Shown here: positions 37,101-48,640 of the stretch, one piece after another
Layout of the letters: every line of letters starts with the position of its first letter
Numbering within the stretch: position 1 is the stretch's first letter
NCBI GenBank assembly: GCA_025667525.1
Contig: CM046874.1
Coordinates: 281,714,880 to 281,778,879 of the forward strand
Length of the DNA: 64,000 bases
Origin: Glebionis coronaria
Lineage: Eukaryota > Streptophyta > Magnoliopsida > Asterales > Asteraceae
Direction of reading: 5' to 3'
Position numbers and translations under genes: made by a program
Notes under the pieces: model-generated
What the model was told of the DNA's origin: nothing
The model's database searches: none
The model's input: only the letters and a program-made list of their open reading frames with translations

Positions 37101-37377
37101 CAGGTATTAAGAAGGAAGATGCTAAATGAGGTCTCATGCATTGCCGTCATTTCTTTGAAACAACGATCATTTGTACCATTTGAGAAAACTATGTTTTGTA
37201 ACCATATTCAGTTTATGCTTCCGCACTTTGTTAAAACAATTTATTTTATTAATTACAAGTGATCTATTTTCCGAACGTCTCATTTAGAGGTCGTTCTTTG
37301 TGACTATGTGCGTATGATAATCATGACGTCACCACTCCCTTGTCGCCATTATACTCTGATATTTTGGGAGTGTGACA
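34139..37377 (+). repeat. Dimer LTR 3 (right)
   Basis: 3239 bp with TATA box at 34586-34595, minisatellite at 35134-35320 and candidate leader intron at 36600-37103. It is followed by CCAGT, the same target duplication that precedes LTR 1. It shares most variant sites with LTR 2 rather than LTR 1. Confidence 0.95.
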
Positions 37378-37382
37378 CCAGT

Positions 37383-39103
37383 CAAAAAGTACCTCAGAAT
37401 ACTAGACAACTAGAATCTAAGCCAACCACTAGTGAGAAAATCTGGAAACCTAAAGTTTCGTCTGATAGCAAATCTAAGATAACTGTATATGTACCTGCTA
37501 ACTCAGAAGAACAATTAGAATCCGATACATCGTCTGTGTTTGGTAATATTTTCAGGTCGTTCAAATTATTCTTTGGTATTTGGACTCGGGGTGCTCCAAA
37601 CATATGACTGGAGACCGCTCGATGCTCAGAAATTTCGTCAGCAAGTTTCTAGGAACGGTAAAATTCGGCAACGACCATATTGCAAAGATTATGGGTTATG
37701 GTGAATACCAAATTGGGAATGTCACGATTTCAAGGGTTTATTATGTGGAGGGACTTGGTCACAATCTATTTTCAGTAGGACAATTCTGTGATTCTAACCT
37801 TGAAGTGGCCTTTCGACAACATACTTGCTTCATTCGCGATCTTGCAGGAAATGATTTGTTAAAGGGTTCTCGAGGGGATAATCTCTATACTTTGTCTATT
37901 CAAAACATGATGGCCGCCTCTCCTGTTTGCCTACTCTCCAAAGCATCTAAGACCAAGTCATGGTTGTGGCATCGACGGTTATCTCATCTTAACTTTGATG
38001 CTATTAACCATTTGGCTAGAAACGAACTTGTTCGTGGTCTTCCAAAACTTAAGTTCGACAAGGATCATTTATGTTCCGCGTGTTCATTGGGGAAAAGCAC
38101 CAAGAAATCTTACAAACCTAAAGCAGAAGACACCAATCAAGAACCACTGTATCTTTTGCACATGGATCTTTGCGGGCCAATGCGTACAGCTAGTGTGAGT
38201 GGTAGAAAATACATCCTCGTTATAGTGGATGATTTCTCAAGGTTTACATGGGTAAAGTTTTTAGCATCCAAGGATCAAGCACCAGAGTATATCATTACTT
38301 TCTTAAAGATGATCCAAGTACGTCGTAATGCTACTGTTCGCCGCATTCGGACTGATAACGGCACTGAGTTCGTTAATCAGACTCTTCGAAATTATTATGA
38401 AAAGGTTGGTATCTCTCATGAAACAGCTGTGGCTCGTACTCCACAACAAAATGGTGTCGTTGAAAGACGTAACCGTACACTTATGGAAGCTGCTCGAACT
38501 ATGTTGATTTATGCGAATGCTCCTTTATTCTTATGGGTCGAAGTAGTGGCAACCGCATGTTATACCCAAAACCGCTCCATCATTCACAAACGTCATGGTA
38601 AAACTCCATATGAGCTACTTCATGGACACAAACCCGATATTTCATATCTTCATGTGTTTGGTGCACTTTGCTATCCAAATACAAATAGTGAGAATCTGGG
38701 AAAACTTCAACCGAAGGCTGATATTGGAATTTTCATTGGTTACTCGCCTGCAAAGAAAGCTTACCGAATTTATAACCGTCGTCTTGGTAAGATAGTAGAA
38801 ACTTTGGACGTCGATTTTGATGAGCTGACAGCAATGGCTTCTGAGCAACACAGCTCTGAACCCGCATTACACGAGATGGGAACCGGTACAATCAGTTCCG
38901 GCTTAATTCCCAACAACCCTACTTTTCCATCATTCATACCACCAACAAGGTCCGAGTGGGATAAGTTATTTCAACCTATGTTTGATGAATTCTTTGATCC
39001 ACAGAGTAATGATTCTCTAGCACCCGTAGCAGTAGCTCCGATTCCCGTAGTTGTTGCTCAAGATAATGGAAATCTATCCGAGGCATCTACTGTTACTTCT
39101 TGA
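37383..39103 (+). pseudogene. Giant Copia pol: protease and integrase
   Basis: The coiled-coil frame resumes at 37383 after the dimer and runs to a TGA at 37605-37607. Protease coding is in another frame, so a shift lies at about 37550-37574. The protease active site reads WYLDSGCSKHMTG with Asp at 37583. The zinc region follows (HRRLSHLNFDAINHL ... CSACSLGK). Integrase then has its triad: Asp at 38164 (HMDLCGPM), Asp at 38354 (RTDNGTEF) and Glu at 38462 (GVVERRNR), with the 35-residue spacing. The segment ends at a TGA (39101-39103) produced by a two-base-type shift near 39093. The missing continuity makes it a pseudogene. Confidence 0.88.
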
Positions 39104-41024
39104 ACAAGATGTACCATCCCCCACCAATTCTCAAACAACACCTGAATCATCACCCCCACTCGTTCCTAATGATGTTGAAGAGGATTTATATGATCACGAT
39201 CTGGAATATGCTCACTTACAAGAGCTTCCCTTCCTTGGTTCACATATACCTGAAGACCCTACCGGTGCGTCTACCTCAGAGGAAGCTCCTGTAATCTTTC
39301 ACTCCCGACCACCACGGATTGAAACTCACAACACTAAATGGACAAAGGATCACCCAATCCGCAATATTATTGGTGACATCGATCGACCAGTCTTAACACG
39401 CCATCAACTTCAAGAACATGCATTATATTGCTATTTTGATGCATTTCTTTCAGACACTGAACCTAAAAACTGGCAACAAGCCATGACCAAATCATCATGG
39501 ATTGAAGCCATGCAAGAGGAACTTAATGAATTCCAACGTCTTGAAGTGTGGGAATTAGTTCCGTTACCCAGCAACGTTGAAATCTTGACATTGTTGTGGG
39601 TATACAAGGTTAAGCTCGATGAGTTAGGAAGTGTGCTGAAAAACAAAGCTAGATTGGTTGCTAGAGGTTACAAACAAGCTTTGGGTATCGATTTTGAAGA
39701 ATCCTTTGCTCCTGTTGCACGCTTGGAGGCAATTAGACTATTCCTTGCATATGTTGCTCACATGAATATGATCGTCTACCAAATGGATGTTAAGACGGCA
39801 TTTCTCAATGGTGAATTAAGGGAAGATGTCTATGTAAGCCAGCCGAATGGATTCGTCAATTCAGAGTATCCTAATCACGTGTACAAGCTCAAGAAGGCTC
39901 TTTACGGGTTGAAACAAGCTCCACGCGCGTGGTACGGTCTCTTATCGTCGTATCTCATCTCCAAAGGCTTCTCCAAAGGCAAAGTGGACCCCACATTATT
40001 CATTCTCAAGGAGGACAACGACATGATACTGGTACAAATTTATGTTGATGATATAATATTTGCTGCTACTAATCAACGTTTGTCTGACTGTTTTGAGAAA
40101 ATTATGTCCACACGCTTTAAGATGTCGATGATGGGAAAATTTTCATTTTTCTTAGGGTTGCAAATTTCTTAGAATCCCAGAGGCATCTTTATTAATCAAT
40201 CCAAATTTGCTCTTGAATCCTTAAAGAAATATCACTTTGAAAACTGTGACCCCGTGGATACTCCAATGGTGGAGAGATCTAAGTTAGATGAAGATAAGGA
40301 AGGGATAGCTGTCGATCCTAAACTTTACCGTGGAATGATCGGCACCCTTCTCTATCTGACTGCTAGCAGGCCTGATTTGCAATTTGCTATAGGCATGTGT
40401 GCCCGGTATCAGGCTCGGCCTACGGAAAAGCACTTACATGTTGTGAAAAGGATCTTTCGGTATCTAAAAGGAACACTTAATCGTGGTCTGTGGTATCCGA
40501 AGGATTCCTCTATTGCACTAGTTTCATATGCAGATGCAGATTATGCCGGGTGTCAAGATACCAGACGTAGCACTTCTGGCAGTGTGCAACTTCTTGGGGA
40601 TAGACTTGTTAGTTGGGCATCAAAAAGGCAGAAAAGCGCTGCGATATCAAGTACTGTGGCTGAATACATTGCTATGTCCGGTTGTTGTGCTCAAGTTCTT
40701 TGGATGAGGTCACAATTGACTGACTACGGTCTTGGATTCAACAAAATCCCGATGTACTGTGATAACAAAAGTGCAATCGCTCTATGCTGCAAGTACGTTC
40801 AACACTCTTGAGCAAATCACATTGACATCCGCTACCACTTCATCAAGGAGCAAGTGGAAAATGGAGTGATTGAACTATACTTCGTCAACACTGAGTATCA
40901 GCTGGCAGATATATTCACAAAGGCCTTAGATCGAGGACGCATCGAGTTTTTGATCGAAAAGCTAGGGATGAAATCATTTTCACCAGCGACACTTAAGGAG
41001 TTGGCAGAAGAATCTGAAGAATAG
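39094..41024 (+). pseudogene. Giant Copia pol: reverse transcriptase and RNase H
   Basis: The Copia RT is clear: [45 protein letters not shown] and catalytic YVDD at 40041-40052. RNase H follows with [17 protein letters not shown] (Asp near 40533), [19 protein letters not shown] and ADIFTKAL. Two in-frame stops break it, TAG at 40170-40172 and TGA at 40809-40811. Both fit single C-to-T changes (CAG, CGA), and the frame continues unchanged after each to a natural TAG at 41022-41024. The Athila-like insertion begins 15 bases further on. Confidence 0.9.
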
Positions 41025-41038
41025 TACTGGTAAACTAT

Positions 41039-42778
41039 TAATAAGTGTGAAAACACTTATCCTTTTACCACTTATTTCCAATAATAACAAGACCAAAACG
41101 TGTGATTTATGTCGTAAAAGTCGGAATTATGCGTGGCTTGTGTTTTTATTGTGTTTTAGGACCAAAATATGAAAAAGGAAGAAAACACGGGCTTTCACGG
41201 GCTTTTATCGAAGAAAACGGGAAAAGACAAAGTCAAAAGATCAAGAATGCAAAAAGAACAGAAGTCCAAGGCCTCTTCTGAAGATTTATCGAAGAAAAAG
41301 TCAAAAGACGGAAGTTTAACGAAGTCGAAGAACTTAAGTCTAATAGAAGAAGAAAATTAAAAGACAAGTTCAAATCCCGAGACGACAAAGACGAAGAATT
41401 AAAGTCGAGTCGAGAAAACGTGAAGAAAGCAAGAAAGAAGAGGCAACACATGCACTCCTTCCACCTTCCCTATAAATACCCTCCTAATAGTCATTAGGAG
41501 GGTGGTTAGAGTTTTTAGTTAATTTTTCACTTTTTAGTTTTTAGAGAGAGAAAGTCTTAAACTTTCTCTCACTAGTTCATCTTTTTCTTTTAATCTTTCA
41601 ATATTAAACACTTTGTATTGCTTATTTCATTAATCAAAGTTCTATTTTAAGCTTTTATCTCTTAATCTCATTCTACTTTTCTTTGATTTAAGATTGATTT
41701 TGGTGTGATTATCATGTGATCCGTGTTGTTCTAATTGATTTCATGCTAAAAAGTTAATCTTTTGATCATTTTATAAGTTTTCATTTGATTAAGTTTTAAG
41801 ACTTTTGTGCTTATTGGCTTATTTTTATGATTATCTTATTTTTCTTATTAAAAGGTTTATTAAAAAGTTGATGTTTTTATGGTTTGATCTAAAAAGTTAC
41901 TTGATTTCGAGTTAGATAAGTTGAATAAAGTGCTTATTTGATTCGGTTAAGTATTTTGGATTTATAAGTTTTGGAATTGGCTTGTAAAAGTTAGCTTATT
42001 TCCTAACTTATTCCTCTTCCATAGATTTCGGAAAGGGTGATAAAACCCCCTTTCCGATTGGCTTTTTCCGACCGGCGCCATAACCGTTCCCTTGATTTTA
42101 GGGAAGGTTGTTACTTCCTTATTCCGATCGGTCCCTTATTCCGACGGTATTGCCCTCCATATTCCGATCAACCCAATCGGATTAGGGTTTATCCTTTCCG
42201 ATTGGGCCTCAAGTCTTGTTTTCCGATTGGGTGTCGTACCCTACATTCCGATTGTAGTTTGTTGTGCTTTCCGATTGGTTGCATTTCCCTATTCCGATTG
42301 AGACTCAAGCATTATTCCGATTCGTGTGAGTTTGCACATTCCGATTGGTCCCTAATCCCACTTTCCGATTAACAGTCTTCCACATTCCGATTGTGTTGCT
42401 CCGTCCACATTCCGACCATCCGATCGGAAAACATTCCGATCGGGGACCTTTTTGGGTTGTTTTGGTTTCTTTCGATATAACTTTCTTATAGTACCTTTAT
42501 TTTTCTGAAAATTTTCCAAGTGTTAGTTTTATTTAGTGAGTTATTTTTCCATCGTCACCTTTAAGTTTCATGCATTTATTTTTACTCGTTATTCAAATTA
42601 ACCTTTTAACTTTCCTTTTACTCAACGACACTTTAATTACTTGCAATTAGTTTAGAACAAATCAACCAAACCTTTGATTCACCAAAAGACGATTGAGTCG
42701 CACTTTAAACCGGTTTTCAATTCGAAAAGATTCGGAACTATAACGAACTTTGATACTAGGCTTTAAAACCAAGTATTA
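41039..42778 (+). repeat. 5' LTR of the Athila-like element
   Basis: 1740 bp with a TATA box, TATAAATACC, at 41471-41480. An ATTCCGAT array occupies about 42024-42440 in the transcribed part. Short lysine-rich ORFs upstream of the TATA box are judged spurious. Confidence 0.94.
42024..42440 (+). repeat. ATTCCGAT motif array in the Athila-like 5' LTR
   Basis: Words such as TTTCCGATTGG, ATTCCGATCGG and ATTCCGATTG recur about every 15-25 bp. The identical block lies in the 3' LTR at about 51658-52074. It ends about 550 bp before the gag ATG. Confidence 0.9.
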
Positions 42779-42780
42779 AA

Positions 42781-42795
42781 TGGCGCCGCTGCCGG
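42781..42795 (+). other. Primer binding site of the Athila-like element
   Basis: TGGCGCCGCTGCCGG begins 2 bases after the LTR end. It resembles the tRNA-Asp type PBS known for Athila and Tat elements. Confidence 0.82.
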
Positions 42796-42996
42796 CTCTT
42801 TTCGTTAAGATAAACGGTTTCTAGTGAGAGACGCATTGAGTTTTGGGATCCGTTCTTTGAACGTTATTTTCATTGCTATAAAAATTTTCAAAAATCCATA
42901 AAAATTATAAAACTCTTCAAAAATACAAAAACATTAAAAAACCTATAAAAACCGAAAATATTATATTCTTTGTGTATATTTTTCTTCTGCAGGTGC

Positions 42997-45900
42997 ATGC
43001 GTACTAGATCTTCCAACTATTCTGAGCCCGAGACTCTTGAAGATTTAGATATGGCTGGTGTTAACAACAACAATAATCACCCACCTCAAAACAATTTGAA
43101 TAATAACAACAACAACAACAATGTCCTTCTACCTGATTTACGAACCATGGAGGAATTGTGCCAACCCACCATGAACGGACGCGGAGGCCCGATTGCGCCA
43201 ATGCACGTCACGGCTCAGGAGTTTTCGTTGAAGCATCATATGATACAACAAGTGCAAACGAACCCATTTCGTGGAATTCCGGATGATGATGCCAACAAAC
43301 ACCTCGACAAATTCATTACCATTACCCAAAGCATGAAGTGCCCCGGTGTTTCTATGGATGACCTTCGCCTTCAACTTTTTCCACACTCGCTTTCTCACCA
43401 TGCCGAAAAATGGTTTGACCGTCTTCCTAAGAATTCTATTCACACGTGGAACGACATGACTCAACGCTTTTTATCGCGCTACTTTCCCCCATCCATGGTC
43501 ACTAGCCTTCGTAACCAAATCAGTGGATTTATGCAAGAGAATGATGAATCGCTTTTTGATGCTTGGGAACGTTACAATGATTTGATCGACCGCTGTCCTA
43601 ATCACAATATGCTCCCCGTCACTCTCATTGACACCTTTTACAATGGTCTCACTTTTCGTGATCGTGACACGATCAATGCCGCCGCCGGTGGTACTTTTAT
43701 GAAAAGGAGACCGGAGGAGTGTCGAGAGTTGATTGAAAACATGACTACTCACCACAACAATTGGGATTCTTCCGCATCCTCAAGATCTAATCAGAGAGTC
43801 AATGTTTCATCTACTTCTTCCACCACCAACTCGTCTGTTTTGGAACGTGCTCTTCTTGATATCAACAAAAGTCTCCAAATTTTGACCTCTAACCAAACTC
43901 AACAAGCTAAAGCCGTTGTTATCTCTTGTGACACTTGTGGTGGTCCTCATTCCTACAATGAGTGTCCTTCCACTCACGGCAATTATTCTGAAGACATTAA
44001 CGCAGCATATGGTACTTATCCCACGGGAGGCTATCAAGCTCGCCCTCAAGGAGACCGAAACTTGCTCAGTTATCGTTCCAACAATTATCTTGCTCCTCCT
44101 GGTTTCCCTCCTGCAAACCAAAACCAACAACAAAGCTTTAACCGGAACAATCAATCCCAACCTCGTGCTCAAAATCAATATCAATCCCAAAGAAACCCGT
44201 ACCCAACTCAAGGAAATTCTCAAGCTTACCAAGCTCCACCTCTCAATCAACCGATGGCCGTAAGTCAAGACGTCGAGACGTTTATGAAGACTAATCGTGA
44301 GATGGTGACGAATCTTCAGAGTCAATTTGTCAACTTGAAGAATGACATGGTGAAACAAGGGAGCGACATTCGAGCCGAGCTAAAGAATGATATGGCCAAA
44401 CACAATGATACAATGAATGCCAACATGCAAAACTCTTTCAACAATCAAGCTCTTCACCTTCGTGATATGATTGGTTCGCTCATCCAAAGTAATCAATCCT
44501 CTTCTTCGGGTACTCTTCCGAGTAATACCGTTGCGAATCCAAGAGGGGAGATGAAAGCAATCACCACTCGTAGTGGAAAAGGTTATATGGAACCCGAGCT
44601 TCCTACACCTCCACCGGTGATTGTGAACAAGGAAAACGAGCAACTTTCTTCACCTCCTTCACCTTCTATCCCCATTTCCCCACCACCCGTGGTTGTGAGT
44701 GATCCTATCCCCTTAAAGCCTTCTTCTTCATCCAATATACCTTATCCTTCAAGGTTGAGGAAAGAGAAGCAAAAGAGCAAGGATGATATTCAGGTTTCGA
44801 ACTTCCTTAAAATGTTTAAACAATTGAATTTTAACATCTCCTTTGCCGAGGCTCTCGCTCACATGCCCAAATACGCTAAGATGTTTAAAGATCTTTTAAG
44901 TGATAAAGAAAAGCTTCTTGATATCGCTCAGACCCAACTTAATGAGAACTGCTCCGCAGTGCTCTTAAGGAAATTGCCCACCAAACTTGGTGATCCGGGT
45001 CGCTTCTTGATTCCTTGCAACTTCCCGGGAGTAGAGAATTGCATGGCTCTAGCCGATCTAGGTGCCAGTATAAACTTAATGCCTTTAAGTGTTTGGAAGC
45101 ATTTATCTCTCCCCGAGCTAGTCCCCACACGAATGACTTTGGAATTAGCCAACCGTACGATCGCTTATCCAGTGGGGATAGCCGAAGATGTCTTTGTTGG
45201 CGTCGATAAATTCACCTTCCCGGCGGATTTTGTCGTCGTTGACTACGAGATGGATCCCCGTGTTCCATTAATCGTCGGACGTCCATTTCTGAGGACCGGT
45301 CGCACTCTTATTGATGTAGCCGCAGGCGAAATAATCATGAGAGTTGGTGACGATCAAATTGTCTTCAACATGGGTAAGATTTCTAAGCAACCTTATTCGT
45401 ATGAGAGTGTTAATGCCATTGATGTTCTCGATGAGGCTTGTGAAGAACATTTTCATGATGCTTGTAAAAGTACTCCTTCTCTACCCAATGTTGAGACCGT
45501 TGCCTCAATTGCTCCAGCATTGACTCCTTTCGGAGAAAGTGATTTGGATGACTTCGAAGCTAGCTTGGGTCCTCTCGATATTAAGTATGATAATTTGTCC
45601 ACAAATTGGGATGAAGACATTAGTACTATTGAGAGACTTCTCAATGAGGACCCATTCTCTCCTCCTGCTCCTAAAGAGGTGACTAATGATGATCCATCGT
45701 TAGTTTCACCATCTATTGAGAATCCTCCTACTCTTGAGCTTAAGGACCTACCGCCTCATCTTGAGTACGTTTTTCTGGAAGACGACGAGAAGCTACCGGT
45801 CATCATCGCAAAGGATCTGAAAGAAGACGAAAAAGCCCGACTTGTCGCTGTGTTGAAGAAGCATAAACGCGCTATCGCTTGGAAAATCTCCGACATCCGT

Positions 45901-48640
45901 GGAATTGATCCTCATTTCTGCACACATAAAATTCTCATGGAGGACGACTTTAAGCCCATAATTCAAAGTCAACGAAGGGTGAATCCTAAAATCCATGAAG
46001 TCATCAAAAAAGAGGTTATCAAACTTCTTGATGCGGGTATGATTTACCCTATTTCGGATTCACCGTGGGTTAGTCCAGTCCATTGTGTGCCTAAGAAAGG
46101 CGGAATCACCGTTGTGCCCAATGCAAACAACGAGTTAATTCCTACCCGTCTCGTTACTGGGTGGAGAGTTTGTATAGACTACCGCAAACTCAATGATGCC
46201 ACGAGAAAGGATCATTTCCCTCTACCTTTTATGGACCAAATGCTTGAACGTCTAGCGGGTAATGAATATTACTGCTTTTTGGATGGTTTCTCGGGTTATT
46301 TTCAAATACCCATCGATCCCCAAGATCAAGAGAAGACAACATTCACTTGTCCCTACGGCACATTTGCTTATAAAAGAATGCCATTTGGCTTATGCAATGC
46401 CCCCGGGACTTTCCAAAGGTGCATGTTGGCTATCTTCCATGACATGGTTGAGCAAACCATGGAAGTCTTCATGGATGATTTCTCGGTCTTCGGGGATTCC
46501 TTCTCTGCTTGCCTTGCCAATTTGGAACGCATGCTTAAGCGGTGCGAAGACACTCGCCTTGTTCTGAATTGGGAAAAATGCCATTTTATGGTAAAAGAAG
46601 GCATTGTGCTAGGACACAAAATCTCTAAAGCCGGTCTTGAAGTCGACCGTGCTAAAGTTGATGTCATAGCCAAATTACCTCCACCTTCAACCGTGAAGGG
46701 TGTGAGAAGTTTTCTGGGTCATGCGGGCTTCTATCGTAGATTCATTCAGGATTTCCCTAAAATCGCTCGCCCGATGACCCACCTCTTGGAAAAAGATACT
46801 CCATTTATCTTTTCTAAAGAGTGTCTCGAAGCCTTCAATCTTCTTAAGGATAAGCTAACTAAGGCACCGGTCTTGGTCACCCCTAACTGGGAGCTGCCTT
46901 TTGAATTGATGTGCGATGCTAGCGACTTTGCAATTGGTGCGGTTTTGGGCCAAAGAGTGAATAAACACTTCCAACCGATCCACTATGCTAGCAAAACAAT
47001 GACGGGGGCTCAATTGCATTACACGACAACCGAAAAAAAGCTTTTAGCTGTTGTCTATGCTTTTGAAAAATTTCGCCCCTATCTTGTTTTATCCACCACC
47101 ATCGTATACACGGACCATTCCGCGTTGAAGTACTTGATGACAAAGAACGATTCTAAGCCAAGACTTCTTCGCTGGGTTTTGCTCCTTCAAGAATTCAACA
47201 TTGAAATTCGTGACAAGAAGGGAGCCGAAAACCTGGCCGCGGATCATCTGAGTCGACTTGAGGATCCATATCAGGGGGATCATCCGAACAAAGAGATCAA
47301 TGACTCTTTCCCCCTGGAGACTCTAATGTCTATAAATCTCAACCTTGATGGCACCCCGTGGTTTGCGGACATTGCAAACTACTTAGCGGGTGGTATTCTC
47401 ATCCAAGGGTTAACATCCCAACAAAAGAAGAAGTTCTTGAATGATGTTAAGACTTACTTTTGGGATGACCCTTATCTATTCAAACAGTGTGCTGATCTGA
47501 TTATTCGTCGATGTGTTGACGGACCGGCAGCTTTTGACATCCTCCAAGCTTGCCACAAAGGACCCACCGGTGGTCACTTTGGTCCCAACTACACCGCTAA
47601 GAAAGTGTTTGATTCTGGATTCTACTGGCCCACCATTTATCGTGACGCCACGAAATGGTTAAGCATTGTGATGCTTGCCAACGTCAAGGCAAGATCACAC
47701 ATAAGGATGAGATGCCTCAAAATTTCATACAGGAATGTGAAATCTTTGATGTATGGGGCATCGACTTTATGGTGCCATTTCCATCCTCTAAAGGGAACAA
47801 GTACATCCTCGTCGCTGTCGACTACGTCTCTAAATGGGTTGAAGCTAAAGCTCTTCCTACGAATGATGCGAGGGTGGTTGTGAACTTTTTAAAGCAGCTT
47901 TTCGCTCGATTTGGCGTTCCTCGTGCTATCATCAGTGACCGCGGGACTCATTTTTGCAACGATCAATTTGCAAGAGTCATGGCAAAGTATGGTGTCAATC
48001 ACCGTCTTTCCACCGCCTATCATCCCCAAACCAATGGGCAAGCCGAAATTTCCAATCGTGGCTTGAAGAGAATTTTGGAGCGTACTGTAGGAGAGCATCG
48101 TGCCGCGTGGGCCGATAAGTTAGATGATGCTCTGTGGGCTTTCCGTACTGCTTACAAGACCCCGATCGGTTGTACACCTTATCGTCTTGTGTACGGGAAA
48201 GCCTGCCACCTACCCATCGAGCTGGAACACAAGGCGCACTGGGCCTTGAAGTGGGCGAACTTCGACATCATAAAAGCCGGTGATCATCGCAAGGTTCAAC
48301 TCAACGAGCTAAATGAACTGAGGAATGAAGCTTATGAGAACTCGCTGATCTACAAGGAGAAGACGAAGATGATCCACGATGCTAAAATCAAGAACCGAGA
48401 GTTCCACGTTGGTAATCACGTCTTACTCTTTAACTCTCGGTTGAAGATCTTCTCTGGCAAGTTGAAGAGTCGCTGGACTGGTCCATTCACCTCGCCAAAG
48501 TTTTTCCGTATGGGACCATTGAGCTTTCTCAGCCAAATGGGCCCAATTTCAAGGTGAATGGCCAGCGTTTGAAGCTATACTTTGGTGAGGACATCTCACA
48601 GGAGATGATTCCATCCCTCACCACGTTCCCCATGAACTAA
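42997..48640 (+). pseudogene. Athila-like gag-pol polyprotein with two frameshifts in integrase
   Basis: The ATG at 42997 follows an acceptor-like TTCTTCTGCAG (to 42992). Gag spans about residues 100-260 ([10 protein letters not shown]). A knuckle-like [13 protein letters not shown] starts at 311. Protease DLGAS is at 687, RT FMDD at 1158-1161 and the first RNase H Asp at 1307 (CDASDFA). The frame is open to about 47648, where one missing base in an integrase codon run shifts it; a false tail then runs to 47883. Integrase continues in the next frame with [18 protein letters not shown] (Asp 47764), SDRGTHF (Asp about 47937) and QAEISNR (Glu about 48046). A second one-base loss near 48491 shifts again to a stop at 48638-48640. 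Confidence 0.9.

Larger units (their letters stand above)
14784..37377 (+). mobile_element. Tandem Tekay-like Ty3/Gypsy dimer: LTR-internal-LTR-internal-LTR
   Basis: Three LTRs of exactly 3239 bp share the ends TGTGACATTCGT and GGGAGTGTGACA. Only the outermost ends carry the TSD, CCAGT at 14779-14783 and 37378-37382. The unit spacing is 9682 and 9673 bp; the 9-bp difference is an in-frame deletion in the second integrase. Each internal region holds a PBS, an extra ORF and one gag-pol ORF with protease, RT, RNase H, integrase and a C-terminal chromodomain-like region, the Tekay/Del plan. It interrupts the Copia polyprotein in the coiled-coil segment. Confidence 0.95.

Noticed and set aside
14784..37377. 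Endogenous pararetrovirus (caulimovirid)
   Set aside because: LTRs, TSD, integrase and PBS show an LTR retrotransposon; no movement protein is present.
37550..37610. Programmed frameshift between the coiled-coil segment and protease
   Set aside because: No slippery heptamer with a following stem is obvious, and the element carries other plain frameshifts; decay is simpler.
41169..41360. 63-codon lysine-rich ORF in the Athila-like LTR (also 50803-50994)
   Set aside because: It lies upstream of the TATA box in U3 and has low-complexity composition.
42037..42372. 111-codon ORF in the Athila-like LTR (also 51671-52006) and a 111-codon ORF at 54045-54380
   Set aside because: They are translations of the ATTCCGAT arrays, giving repetitive PIG/FRLG words.
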